NCBI RefSeq assembly: GCF_013911755.1
Contig: NZ_JACESP010000029.1
Span: 1 to 38,817 of the forward strand
DNA: 38,817 nt
Reading direction: 5' to 3'
Origin: Sphingosinicella sp.
GTDB lineage: Bacteria; Pseudomonadota; Alphaproteobacteria; Sphingomonadales; Sphingomonadaceae
The position numbers were made by a program, and so were the translations under genes. Each line of letters opens with the position of its first letter. The first letter of the stretch is position 1. Below the pieces are notes generated by a model, which had not been told where the DNA came from, ran no database searches, and saw nothing but the letters and a program-made list of their open reading frames with translations. Positions 8,732-15,914 of the stretch are shown piece by piece.

Positions 8732-10030
8732 TCAGGCCCCCGGGCGCTTGGCGAAGGTGCGCGGGGCGGGCGAGACGACTGTCGTGCCGGACGCGCCCAC
8801 CTGCCCCACTTCGAGGCCGCGGTCGGCGATGCCTGAGGCGCCGAAGCGGAAGATGCCGTCGACGCCCGCGAAACCGTCTGAATCGCGCAGGCGCGCTTCG
8901 GGGAAGCTGGAGCCGATCGTCCAGCTGTCCGCGATCGCATTCACCAGCAGCACCGAATCATAGCCAAGGCTGGCGAGCCGCGAGGGCGCGCCGCCGAACT
9001 TCGCCCGGTAGCGCGAGGCGAGCTGCTGGAAACGCGTGTCGGGCACGCTGGCGTACCACGCGCCGTGCAGCCCCTGAACGCTGCGGATGCCGGGTTCGGC
9101 GTTCCAGAGTTCCGGGCCGAGGTAGCGGACCTTGCCCGGCCCGGCGCCGTACTGCGTGAGCGGGCCGAGGAAGGCGGACGCGATCTGGCTGCCGTCCGCG
9201 ATCAGCAGCGCCTGGAAGGAGACCGGCCCAAGGCGGTCCTGCACCGGCGCGACGGTGCCGTCGGCGCGCACGATGCCGCCCTGGCTCGCCCGTGCGACGC
9301 GCGCTTCATAGTCGGTGAGGCGGCGAACGGCGGCCTGCAGCTTGGCGCGCGAGCGTTCGTAGGTTTCGACCGCCGTGACCTTGCCGCCCGATTCGCGAAC
9401 CGCGCGCAGCATGGCACCCGAGGCGCGCTGACCGTAGTTGCCCGCCGGCACCAGCGCGCCGAAGCGCTCCACACCCTGCGCGCGTGCATAGCGCACGACG
9501 CGGTCGATCGACTGATCGGGCTGGAAGCCCAGAATATAGACGCCGTTTCCGGCGACATCGGCATCGTTCGAATACGAGATGATCGGAATGCCCGCCGCCT
9601 TGGCGACGCCGCGCACGGCGGTGACATCCGCCGCAAGCAGCGGGCCGAGGAACAATTTGTTGCCCTCCGCGACCGCGCGGCGCGCAGCGGCGGCGGCGCC
9701 GGGCGCGGTATCATAGACGGTGAGCTTGATGTTCGTGGCCTTCACATCGAGCAGCGCCATGTTCGCGGCGTTCGCCAGCGATTGGCCGACACGCGCGGTG
9801 CCTCCGCTCATCGGCAGCAGCAGCGCGACGCGGTTTTGCGGAATTTCCTTCGGCGCTTCCACGGTCGGCGGCGGAGGCGGAGGCGCCTCGACTTCCGGCG
9901 CTTTCTGGACGGTTTGCGTACAGGCAGCGGCGGCGAGCGCCGCCATCGGCAGCAGCGTTCGCTTCAGGCCGGAAAAACAGCGATTCCAAAATCGCCCGCG
10001 GCCCTCCATGCTGTAGATCGACATGTCCAT
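8732..10030 (-). CDS. Penicillin-binding protein activator-like lipoprotein (LpoA type)
   Basis: Outer-membrane lipoprotein predicted to have the two-lobed periplasmic-binding fold found in LpoA, which activates peptidoglycan synthase PBP1A. The sequence has a lipobox LAAAAC (Cys37 from the first ATG), then a proline-rich linker, then the fold from RVALLLPMSGGTARVGQSLANAANMA, with GPLLAADVTAVRGVA, IPIISYSNDADVAGNGVY, and a second lobe ending near DGFAGVDGIFRF. The location before rsmI-yraN is also typical of this gene. ATGs at 10030, 10024 and 10009 are all possible. AAGGG precedes the first. The first two overlap the 5' end of divergent rsmI. Activation of a particular PBP is inferred from the family. 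Confidence 0.85.
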   Translation of the reverse strand: MDMSIYSMEGRGRFWNRCFSGLKRTLLPMAALAAAACTQTVQKAPEVEAPPPPPPTVEAPKEIPQNRVALLLPMSGGTARVGQSLANAANMALLDVKATNIKLTVYDTAPGAAAAARRAVAEGNKLFLGPLLAADVTAVRGVAKAAGIPIISYSNDADVAGNGVYILGFQPDQSIDRVVRYARAQGVERFGALVPAGNYGQRASGAMLRAVRESGGKVTAVETYERSRAKLQAAVRRLTDYEARVARASQGGIVRADGTVAPVQDRLGPVSFQALLIADGSQIASAFLGPLTQYGAGPGKVRYLGPELWNAEPGIRSVQGLHGAWYASVPDTRFQQLASRYRAKFGGAPSRLASLGYDSVLLVNAIADSWTIGSSFPEARLRDSDGFAGVDGIFRFGASGIADRGLEVGQVGASGTTVVSPAPRTFAKRPGA

Positions 10031-10877
10031 GGCACCCTTACCCCTTGATCTGGAACCCGGCCTTTACATCGTGGCGACGCCCATCGGCAACCTGGGCGAC
10101 ATTACGTTGCGCGCCGCCGACGTGCTGAGGTCCGCCGCCTTAATCGCCGCTGAAGATACGCGCGTGACAGCAAAACTGCTCGCCCGCATCGGCAGCGACC
10201 GCCCGATGGTGCCTTATCACGACCATAGTGACAGCCGCGTGCGCGCACGGCTGCTGGAACGTATGCGAAATGAATCGGTTGCCCTGGTGAGCGACGCGGG
10301 CACGCCGCTGATCTCCGATCCCGGTTTCAAGCTGGTGCGGGAAGCGCGCGCCGAAGGCATCACCGTGACGACGATTCCGGGGCCGTGCGCGGCGATTGCG
10401 GCGCTGACGCTCGCGGCGCTGCCCACCGACCGCTTCCTGTTCGCAGGCTTCCTTCCGGCGAAGGTGAAAGCATCGGCGGATACGATCGCGGAGTTCGCGG
10501 GGCTCGACGCAACGCTCGTGTTCTACGAATCCGGCAATCGGCTCACACGGTCGCTGGAGGCGCTGAAAGACGGGCTCGGCGATCGGCCTGCCGCCGTGGT
10601 GCGCGAAATCACCAAGGCCTTCGAGGAAACCGTGACGGGCACGCTCGGCACCCTCGCTACACGCTACGCGGACGCGCCGCCGAAGGGCGAAATCGTCATC
10701 GTTGTGGGCCCGCCCGAACCGGCCGCCCCGGCGGACGCCGACACACTCGACGCCGCGCTTGCCGCCGCGATGGAAGCGCAGCCGCTGAAATCCGCCGTCG
10801 CCGAAGTGAGCGCCGCGCTCGGCCTGCCCCGCAAGCAGGTCTATGCCCGCGCGCTTGAACTGCGCGGGGGCGAATGA
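10023..10877 (+). CDS. rsmI: 16S rRNA (cytidine1402-2'-O)-methyltransferase
   Basis: SAM-dependent ribose methyltransferase acting on C1402 in the decoding centre. The 284-residue protein has the tetrapyrrole-methylase fold marks LYIVATPIGNLGDITLRA, IAAEDTRVTAKLL, VALVSDAGTPLISDPGFKLV, IPGPCAAIAAL and FLFAGFLPAK. Start ATG 10023 or 10029 cannot be decided: neither has a clear Shine-Dalgarno sequence, and both lie within the overlapping 5' end of the divergent lipoprotein gene. Its stop overlaps yraN (ATGA), giving a rsmI-yraN-gshB-dedA run. Confidence 0.95.
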   Translation: MSMAPLPLDLEPGLYIVATPIGNLGDITLRAADVLRSAALIAAEDTRVTAKLLARIGSDRPMVPYHDHSDSRVRARLLERMRNESVALVSDAGTPLISDPGFKLVREARAEGITVTTIPGPCAAIAALTLAALPTDRFLFAGFLPAKVKASADTIAEFAGLDATLVFYESGNRLTRSLEALKDGLGDRPAAVVREITKAFEETVTGTLGTLATRYADAPPKGEIVIVVGPPEPAAPADADTLDAALAAAMEAQPLKSAVAEVSAALGLPRKQVYARALELRGGE

Positions 10878-11233
10878 AGCGGCAGGCCGCCGAACGGCGC
10901 GGCCGCCGCGCCGAACGCATCGCGGCGCTGTGGCTGCGGCTCAAAGGCTACCGCATCCTCGGGGAACGCGTGCGGACCCCGGCGGGCGAGATCGACATCG
11001 TGGCGCGGCGCGGCCGGATGCTCGCGTTCGTCGAGGTGAAGGCGCGCGACGACGACATGGGCGCTTCCGCCGCGCTCGAAGCCCCGCGCATGGCGCGCGT
11101 CGCGCGCGCCGCGAACCTGCTGCTCGGCCGCTACATGGCTGGCTGCGAGGGTGCCCGCATCGACGCACTGGTGGTCTCGCGCGGCCGCCTGCCCCGCCAT
11201 ATCGAAGGCGTGGTCGACGGCGATTGGGCTTAG
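10874..11233 (+). CDS. YraN/UPF0102 family endonuclease-like protein
   Basis: A 119-residue member of the YraN (UPF0102) family, which has a restriction-endonuclease-like core. The active-site pattern is visible as GYRILGERVRTPAGEIDIVARRG followed by FVEVKARD (E..D..ExK). The cellular role is unsettled. It starts in an ATGA overlap with rsmI, the usual partner, and 35 bases separate it from gshB. Confidence 0.9.
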   Translation: MKRQAAERRGRRAERIAALWLRLKGYRILGERVRTPAGEIDIVARRGRMLAFVEVKARDDDMGASAALEAPRMARVARAANLLLGRYMAGCEGARIDALVVSRGRLPRHIEGVVDGDWA

Positions 11234-11268
11234 CTGCTAGACGGCGTTCGAATCAAAGGAAACGCCCC

Positions 11269-12216
11269 ATGAGCCTCACCGTCGCCGTCCAGATGGACCC
11301 CATCGAGCGCATCAACATCGCGGGCGATTCGAGCTTCGCGCTGATGCTGAAGGCGCAGGAGCGCGGCTACACGCTCTATCACTATCTCGCCGACCAGCTT
11401 TCGTGGCGCGACGGGCGCGTGATCGCACATGTGCGGCCCGTCTCCGTGCGCAACGTGGCGGGCGATCACTACACGCTCGGCGAGGCGCGCAACCTCGACC
11501 TCGGCAGCGATGTCGACGTCGTGCTGATGCGGCAGGATCCGCCGTTCGACATCGGATACATCACCGCCACGCACCTTCTGGAGATGCTGGACGGGGAAAC
11601 GCTGGTCGTGAACAACCCGCGCGAAGTGCGGAACGCGCCCGAGAAGCTGTTCGTCACGCAGTTTTCCGACCTGATGCCGCCGACGCTCATCACGCGGCGA
11701 CTGGAAGAAGTGCTGGCGTTCCGCCGCCGCTACGGCGCGATCGTCGTGAAGCCGCTGCACGGCAACGCCGGCGCCGCCGTGTTCAAGCTCGGGGAGGACG
11801 ACGGCAACCTTCCGGCGCTCGTCGAGCTGTTTTCGAACGTTTGGCGCGAACCCTTCATGGTGCAGCGCTTCCTTCCCAAGGTCAGCGACGGCGACAAGCG
11901 CATCGTGCTCGTCGACGGAGAGATCGCGGGCGCGATCAACCGACTGCCCAAGGCGGGCGAGATCCGATCCAACCTTGCGGCGGGCGGCAATGCGGCGAAA
12001 ACGCAGCTCACGGCGCGCGAAGAGGAAATCTGCGCGCGACTGGCGCCGGAGCTGAAACGGCGCGGGCTGCTTTTCGTCGGCATCGACGTGATCGACGGCT
12101 ATCTCACCGAGATCAACGTCACGTCGCCCACGGGCATCGTCGCGATCGATCGTTTCAACGGCACCGACACGGCCGGGATGATCTGGGATGCGATCTTGAG
12201 GAGGCTCGGCCGCTGA
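11269..12216 (+). CDS. gshB: Glutathione synthetase
   Basis: ATP-grasp ligase that joins glycine to gamma-glutamylcysteine. The 315-residue product has the family N-terminus TVAVQMDPIERINIAGDSSFALMLKAQ, then VLMRQDPPFD, VNNPREVRNAPEKL, the ATP-binding block VVKPLHGNAGAAVF, QRFLPKVSDGDKRIVLVDGE and the closing VGIDVIDGYLTEINVTSPTG. AAAGGAAA stands just upstream of ATG 11269, so I reject the longer in-frame reading that begins inside yraN. The dedA gene begins two bases after its stop. Confidence 0.97.
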   Translation: MSLTVAVQMDPIERINIAGDSSFALMLKAQERGYTLYHYLADQLSWRDGRVIAHVRPVSVRNVAGDHYTLGEARNLDLGSDVDVVLMRQDPPFDIGYITATHLLEMLDGETLVVNNPREVRNAPEKLFVTQFSDLMPPTLITRRLEEVLAFRRRYGAIVVKPLHGNAGAAVFKLGEDDGNLPALVELFSNVWREPFMVQRFLPKVSDGDKRIVLVDGEIAGAINRLPKAGEIRSNLAAGGNAAKTQLTAREEEICARLAPELKRRGLLFVGIDVIDGYLTEINVTSPTGIVAIDRFNGTDTAGMIWDAILRRLGR

Positions 12217-12217
12217 C

Positions 12218-12817
12218 ATGGGTGAATGGGTTCAACAGCTGATCGCCGAGAGCGGCTATCTGGGCGTCGCCTTCCTGATGTTTCTGGAAACCGTATTCCC
12301 GCCGATCCCGAGCGAGATCATCATGTCGTTCGCGGGGCTGGAAGCCGCCAAGGGTGCGTTCAGCCTGGTTGGCGCCATCCTGGCGGGCACCACGGGCGCG
12401 ATGTTCGGCAACATCTTCTGGTATCTGCTCGCCAAGCAGATCGGCATCCACCGCTTCGATCCGATCGTCCGGCGCTTTGGTCGCTGGCTGACCGTCAGCC
12501 TTGGCGACATCGAAAAGGCGCACAAATGGTTCGACCAGCACGGCGCCGCGTTCGTCCTGTTCGGGCGGATGCTACCGACGCTGCGTTCGCTCGTTTCCGT
12601 CCCCGCAGGCTTCATGGAAATGAACTTCCGGCAGTTCGTGATCTATTCAACCATCGGCACTGCAGGCTGGACGACGCTACTCGCGGTCGCGGGCTACAAG
12701 CTCGGGCAGGATTATGCCGAGATCGAAGCCTATATCGGCCCGGTCGGCACCGCCGTGATCGTGGTGTGCGTCGCAGGCTATCTGTGGCGCGTCATCACCT
12801 GGAAGCCGCACGCCTAA
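12218..12817 (+). CDS. DedA-family inner-membrane protein
   Basis: A 199-residue polytopic membrane protein of the DedA/VTT superfamily, linked to undecaprenyl-phosphate or phospholipid flipping and proton-motive-force maintenance. Visible marks are the re-entrant LETVFPPIPSEIIMSFAG near residues 23-41, GAILAGTTGAMFGNIFWYLLAKQIG, the arginine motif GRMLPTLRSLVSVPAGF near residues 114-131, and two C-terminal hydrophobic segments. It directly follows gshB. Its TAA overlaps the xerC stop on the other strand by four bases. Substrate is unknown. Confidence 0.93.
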   Translation: MGEWVQQLIAESGYLGVAFLMFLETVFPPIPSEIIMSFAGLEAAKGAFSLVGAILAGTTGAMFGNIFWYLLAKQIGIHRFDPIVRRFGRWLTVSLGDIEKAHKWFDQHGAAFVLFGRMLPTLRSLVSVPAGFMEMNFRQFVIYSTIGTAGWTTLLAVAGYKLGQDYAEIEAYIGPVGTAVIVVCVAGYLWRVITWKPHA

Positions 12818-13758
12818 GCGCGCGGGTGCGCGTGCCGGTAAACATCGAGCAGACGCGCCGCATCGACCTCCGTGTAGACCTGCGTCGACGACAGGCTGGC
12901 ATGGCCGAGCAGTTCCTGAATTGAACGCAGGTCCGCGCCGCGCGCCAGCAGATGCGTCGCGAAGCTGTGGCGGAGTGCGTGCGGCGTCGCTGAGGGCGGC
13001 AGGCCGAGCGCTGCGCGCGCGGCGCGCATCGCGGAGCGGATCATCCCCGGCGACAGCGCGCCGCCTTTTGCGCCCCGGAACAGCGGCGTTCCCGGCGCGG
13101 GCGTGAACGGCGCAAGCGCGAGATAGGCTTCGATCGCCTCGCGCACCTTCGGCAGCACGGGGACGACGCGCGTCTTTCCGCGCTTGCCGGTGACGGTGAT
13201 CGCCGCGCCGATCGGGAGCACGTCGCCCGTGAGCGACAGCGCCTCCGCGATGCGAAGGCCCGAGCCGTAGAGCAGCAGCAGCACCGCCGTGTCACGCGCT
13301 CCGATCCAAGGTTCGCGCGCATCCTCGCCCGCGTGGTCGGCAACGCCGGCCGCGTCGGCGGGGGCGAGCGGACGCGGCACCCGCTTTTTCAGGCGGGGCG
13401 AGGCAAGGCCTGCGATCGCCTTGCAATCGATGCCGCGATGCTTTCTTGCCCAGCGGAAGAAACTGCGGAGCGATGCGACTTCACGCGCCACGGAGGCGTT
13501 GGCGAGGCCTTCGGCGCGGCGGTGCGCGAGATAGGCGCGGAGATCGGCGAGGCTGAGCGCGGCGAGCGCGCTGTCCGTGACCCCGGTACCCAGATGCCCG
13601 CCAAGGAAATGCACGAAGCCGTTGAGGCTCGTCTGATAGGCGCGGAGCGTGTGCGCGGAGCGGCGCTCGGCGGCTTCAAGGTGGCCGAGCCATTCCGCGA
13701 CGCGGGCGTGCGCGGGCTGGTTCAGCGCAGGCGTTTCTAGGGTTCGATCTGCATCCAC
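12814..13758 (-). CDS. xerC: Tyrosine recombinase XerC
   Basis: Site-specific recombinase that with XerD resolves chromosome dimers at dif. All catalytic residues are present: R169 (GSGLRIAEAL), K192 (GKRGKTR), H260-x2-R263 (HALRHSFATHLLARG), H286 (LGHASLSSTQVYT) and nucleophile Y295. An N-terminal SAM-like core-binding domain occupies about residues 17-105. The 314-residue length is typical. It overlaps the end of the DUF484 gene by about 22 bases, the common DUF484-xerC pairing. No dif-like site or mobile-element boundary is visible, so it is a housekeeping Xer rather than a phage integrase. Confidence 0.94.
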   Translation of the reverse strand: MDADRTLETPALNQPAHARVAEWLGHLEAAERRSAHTLRAYQTSLNGFVHFLGGHLGTGVTDSALAALSLADLRAYLAHRRAEGLANASVAREVASLRSFFRWARKHRGIDCKAIAGLASPRLKKRVPRPLAPADAAGVADHAGEDAREPWIGARDTAVLLLLYGSGLRIAEALSLTGDVLPIGAAITVTGKRGKTRVVPVLPKVREAIEAYLALAPFTPAPGTPLFRGAKGGALSPGMIRSAMRAARAALGLPPSATPHALRHSFATHLLARGADLRSIQELLGHASLSSTQVYTEVDAARLLDVYRHAHPRA

Positions 13759-14300
13759 CGCGCGATCATGCGCGAAACCACATCGCCGAGAAAGGCGAGA
13801 AGCTCGTTGCCATGATAATCACCGAAGTTGTGAGGCGCGCGCGAGCCGAGCGCGATGATGCCGGTGGGCGCGGGCGGTGTGGGTTTGAGCGCGATCAGCG
13901 CCTCGGAACGGATGAGGTCGGCGGCGGGGCCGAAAACCGGCGAGCCGTGCTTGACGCTGCGTGCCTGCCCCACGGGGAGCAGGTGGCACCAGAGCTCGAC
14001 CTGCTCGGGATCGACGAACTGCACGCCGCTCGCGCTCGCGCGGATGCCCTGCCCGCTTGTGGTGAGCCCGAGGCCGACGGCATCGATACGGAGGATATCC
14101 ACCCAGTCCTGCGTGACAACGTGGATCAGATGCTCGAAGTCGGTTGCGTCCATCGCGGCGAGCGCGGCGGCGTGGATCTGCTGCACGGCGCCGGCGTGAC
14201 CGCGCGCATAGGCCAGCAGATCGCTATTCGCCTCGCCGAGCGCGGCGACGCGGGTGCGCAGGCGGACCAGCGCTTCGGACTGGAAATCGAGAACGGCCAT
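13737..14300 (-). CDS. DUF484 family protein
   Basis: A 187-residue cytosolic protein of the DUF484 family, which has a GAF-like fold: an N-terminal helix with LRTRVAALGEANSDLLAYARGH, then a domain including WVDILRIDAVGLGL and the closing IIALGSRAPHNFGDYHGNELLAFLGDVVSRMIARWM. Its function is unknown. Its recurring position beside xerC, as here, is the main functional hint. The ATG at 14300 follows the fsa stop by 42 bases, and its 3' end overlaps xerC. Confidence 0.88.
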   Translation of the reverse strand: MAVLDFQSEALVRLRTRVAALGEANSDLLAYARGHAGAVQQIHAAALAAMDATDFEHLIHVVTQDWVDILRIDAVGLGLTTSGQGIRASASGVQFVDPEQVELWCHLLPVGQARSVKHGSPVFGPAADLIRSEALIALKPTPPAPTGIIALGSRAPHNFGDYHGNELLAFLGDVVSRMIARWMQIEP

Positions 14301-14342
14301 GCCCGCGACACTATCGCGGACATGGTTAAGAGAAGCTGAGCG

Positions 14343-14996
14343 CTAGAGGATGGACTGGCCAGTCTTTTCCCAGTCGGCGAGGAAGCCGGCGATGCCCTTG
14401 TCGGTGAGCACGTGGTTGAAGAGCGCGCGGATCACGGCGGGCGGCGCCGTCATCACGTCCGCGCCGATCTTCGCCGATTCGAGCACGTGGATCGGGTGGC
14501 GGACGCTGGCGACGAGGATTTCCGTGCCGAAATCGTAGTTGTCGTAGATGAGACGGATGTCGCTGATGAGCTGCATCCCATCGAAGCCGTTGTCGTCGTG
14601 GCGGCCGACGAACGGCGAGATGAAGGTCGCCCCCGCCTTCGCCGCGAGCAGCGCCTGATTCGCCGAGAAGCAGAGCGTGACGTTCACCATCGTGCCGTCG
14701 CTGGTGAGCGCCTTGCAGGTCTTGAGCCCGTCGATGGTGAGCGGCACCTTGATCGCGATGTTGTCGGCGATTTTGCGGAGGACTTCGGCCTCCTTCATCA
14801 TTGTCTCGTGATCGAGCGCGACGACTTCGGCGGAAACCGGGCCTTCGACGATCTTGCAGATTTCCGTCACGACCTCGACGAAACCGCGCCCGGATTTGTG
14901 AATGAGGCTCGGGTTCGTCGTCACGCCGTCGAGGAGGCCCGTGGCGGCGAGGTCGGCGATGTCCTTGGTGTCGGCGGTGTCGACGAAGAATTTCAT
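14343..14996 (-). CDS. fsa: Transaldolase / fructose-6-phosphate aldolase family enzyme
   Basis: Class I aldolase of the short transaldolase (TalC/FSA) family, acting in the non-oxidative pentose phosphate pathway. The 217 residues start [13 protein letters not shown] and contain GVTTNPSLI, the Schiff-base lysine K83 in [36 protein letters not shown], and the ending [16 protein letters not shown] 14996 is chosen by homology. A longer in-frame reading upstream has no family match. Whether it acts mainly as transaldolase or F6P aldolase cannot be settled from sequence. It heads a likely fsa-DUF484-xerC unit. Confidence 0.93.
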   Translation of the reverse strand: MKFFVDTADTKDIADLAATGLLDGVTTNPSLIHKSGRGFVEVVTEICKIVEGPVSAEVVALDHETMMKEAEVLRKIADNIAIKVPLTIDGLKTCKALTSDGTMVNVTLCFSANQALLAAKAGATFISPFVGRHDDNGFDGMQLISDIRLIYDNYDFGTEILVASVRHPIHVLESAKIGADVMTAPPAVIRALFNHVLTDKGIAGFLADWEKTGQSIL

Positions 14997-15085
14997 GGGT
15001 CGGGCTTTCGAAAGAGGCGTTTGAACAGCCCTTAGCGATTCGAATCGCCGGGCGTCCATAGCGCGGCAAAGCGAACCACCGGCGG

Positions 15086-15790
15086 CTACTGAGGTCGTGG
15101 CAGAACGTCGTATGCGTATGGCACATACAGGAACACTTCCGTCAGGCTGGCGCGTGACCATTCAACAGGACGATCAAGCCCCTTGGCTTGGACTGCATAA
15201 TCTTGCCCAAGCTTTGCTGCCGTCTGCCGCGCGTCTGCGGCAACGAGATCGATGATCTGTCCCCGGTACTGATCCGGGCCAACCACGGACAACGTAAGCT
15301 CCCCTTGCGGCTTGAGTTCAGCGCGACCCACGGTTGGAACAGACTTTATGAAGTTGTGAATACGCTCCAGCGCCGCCTTGGCATCGACACCGGAGAGACG
15401 CGTCTTGATAAGAAACGATGTTCGCTCGCTGTCGGGACGACCATCATTCTGAAGAGGCAGGTTGCGATAGTTCGTCAAAGTCAACGGTTCGACGACCATT
15501 TCCCCGGTCGCAAGCTCGATACCCCCGCGTCCTGTGGCGAGTTCGATGGCGCCCTTGATCATCGCATAAATCTCGCTTCGCCGCTGATCGGCCTCGCGCG
15601 TGTCTCCGGCGACATACACCTGTTGCACGGCATAATCCGCGATACGTCGCAGACCGATGGCTGGGATGCGCTCGTCATAGTTGTCAGCGTCTCGTCGCAT
15701 CGCCGTCACTACGACTTCCTCGAGCGCAGCGCCGGATTGGGCAGATGCCCCCGATGAAATCAGCATCGCCAAGAGGCACAATGTTCGCAT
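15086..15790 (-). CDS. Exported protein of unknown function
   Basis: A 234-residue secreted protein that I do not recognise. Residues 1-18 are a Sec signal peptide ([15 protein letters not shown]). The mature part begins with [12 protein letters not shown], which resembles the plug start of TonB-dependent receptors, but the protein is far too short to be one. The rest is mixed alpha/beta with no membrane segment. The end ([16 protein letters not shown], then [13 protein letters not shown]) weakly recalls SIMPL/DUF541 proteins. ATG 15790 has a GGGGGG-A run upstream. A TTG five codons earlier is an alternative. By eye the gene looks less GC-rich than its neighbours. A sigma-70-like promoter precedes it. 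Confidence 0.65.
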   Translation of the reverse strand: MRTLCLLAMLISSGASAQSGAALEEVVVTAMRRDADNYDERIPAIGLRRIADYAVQQVYVAGDTREADQRRSEIYAMIKGAIELATGRGGIELATGEMVVEPLTLTNYRNLPLQNDGRPDSERTSFLIKTRLSGVDAKAALERIHNFIKSVPTVGRAELKPQGELTLSVVGPDQYRGQIIDLVAADARQTAAKLGQDYAVQAKGLDRPVEWSRASLTEVFLYVPYAYDVLPRPQ

Positions 15791-15820
15791 GCCGCATCCC
15801 CCCAATAGCTTAATGACGCC

Positions 15821-15849
15821 ATTGAGCCGGGATGCCCGGAACGCGTCAA
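15821..15849 (-). promoter_or_regulatory. Candidate sigma-70 promoter for the unknown exported protein
   Basis: Minus-strand TTGACG (15844-15849), 17-base spacer, CTCAAT (15821-15826). The spacer holds a CCGGG-ATG-CCCGG inverted repeat (15827-15839) that could be an operator. The start codon is about 30 bases downstream of the -10. Confidence 0.4.
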
Positions 15850-15914
15850 TGTCTATCTGGTTTTAGAACACGCACAGCTTTGCCTTCGCCGCCAAGCCCC
15901 TACATAAGAGCCCG

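Noticed and set aside
12814-13758. XerC-like recombinase as sign of a mobile element
   Set aside because: Standard DUF484-xerC housekeeping context, no direct repeats, tRNA or cargo genes nearby.
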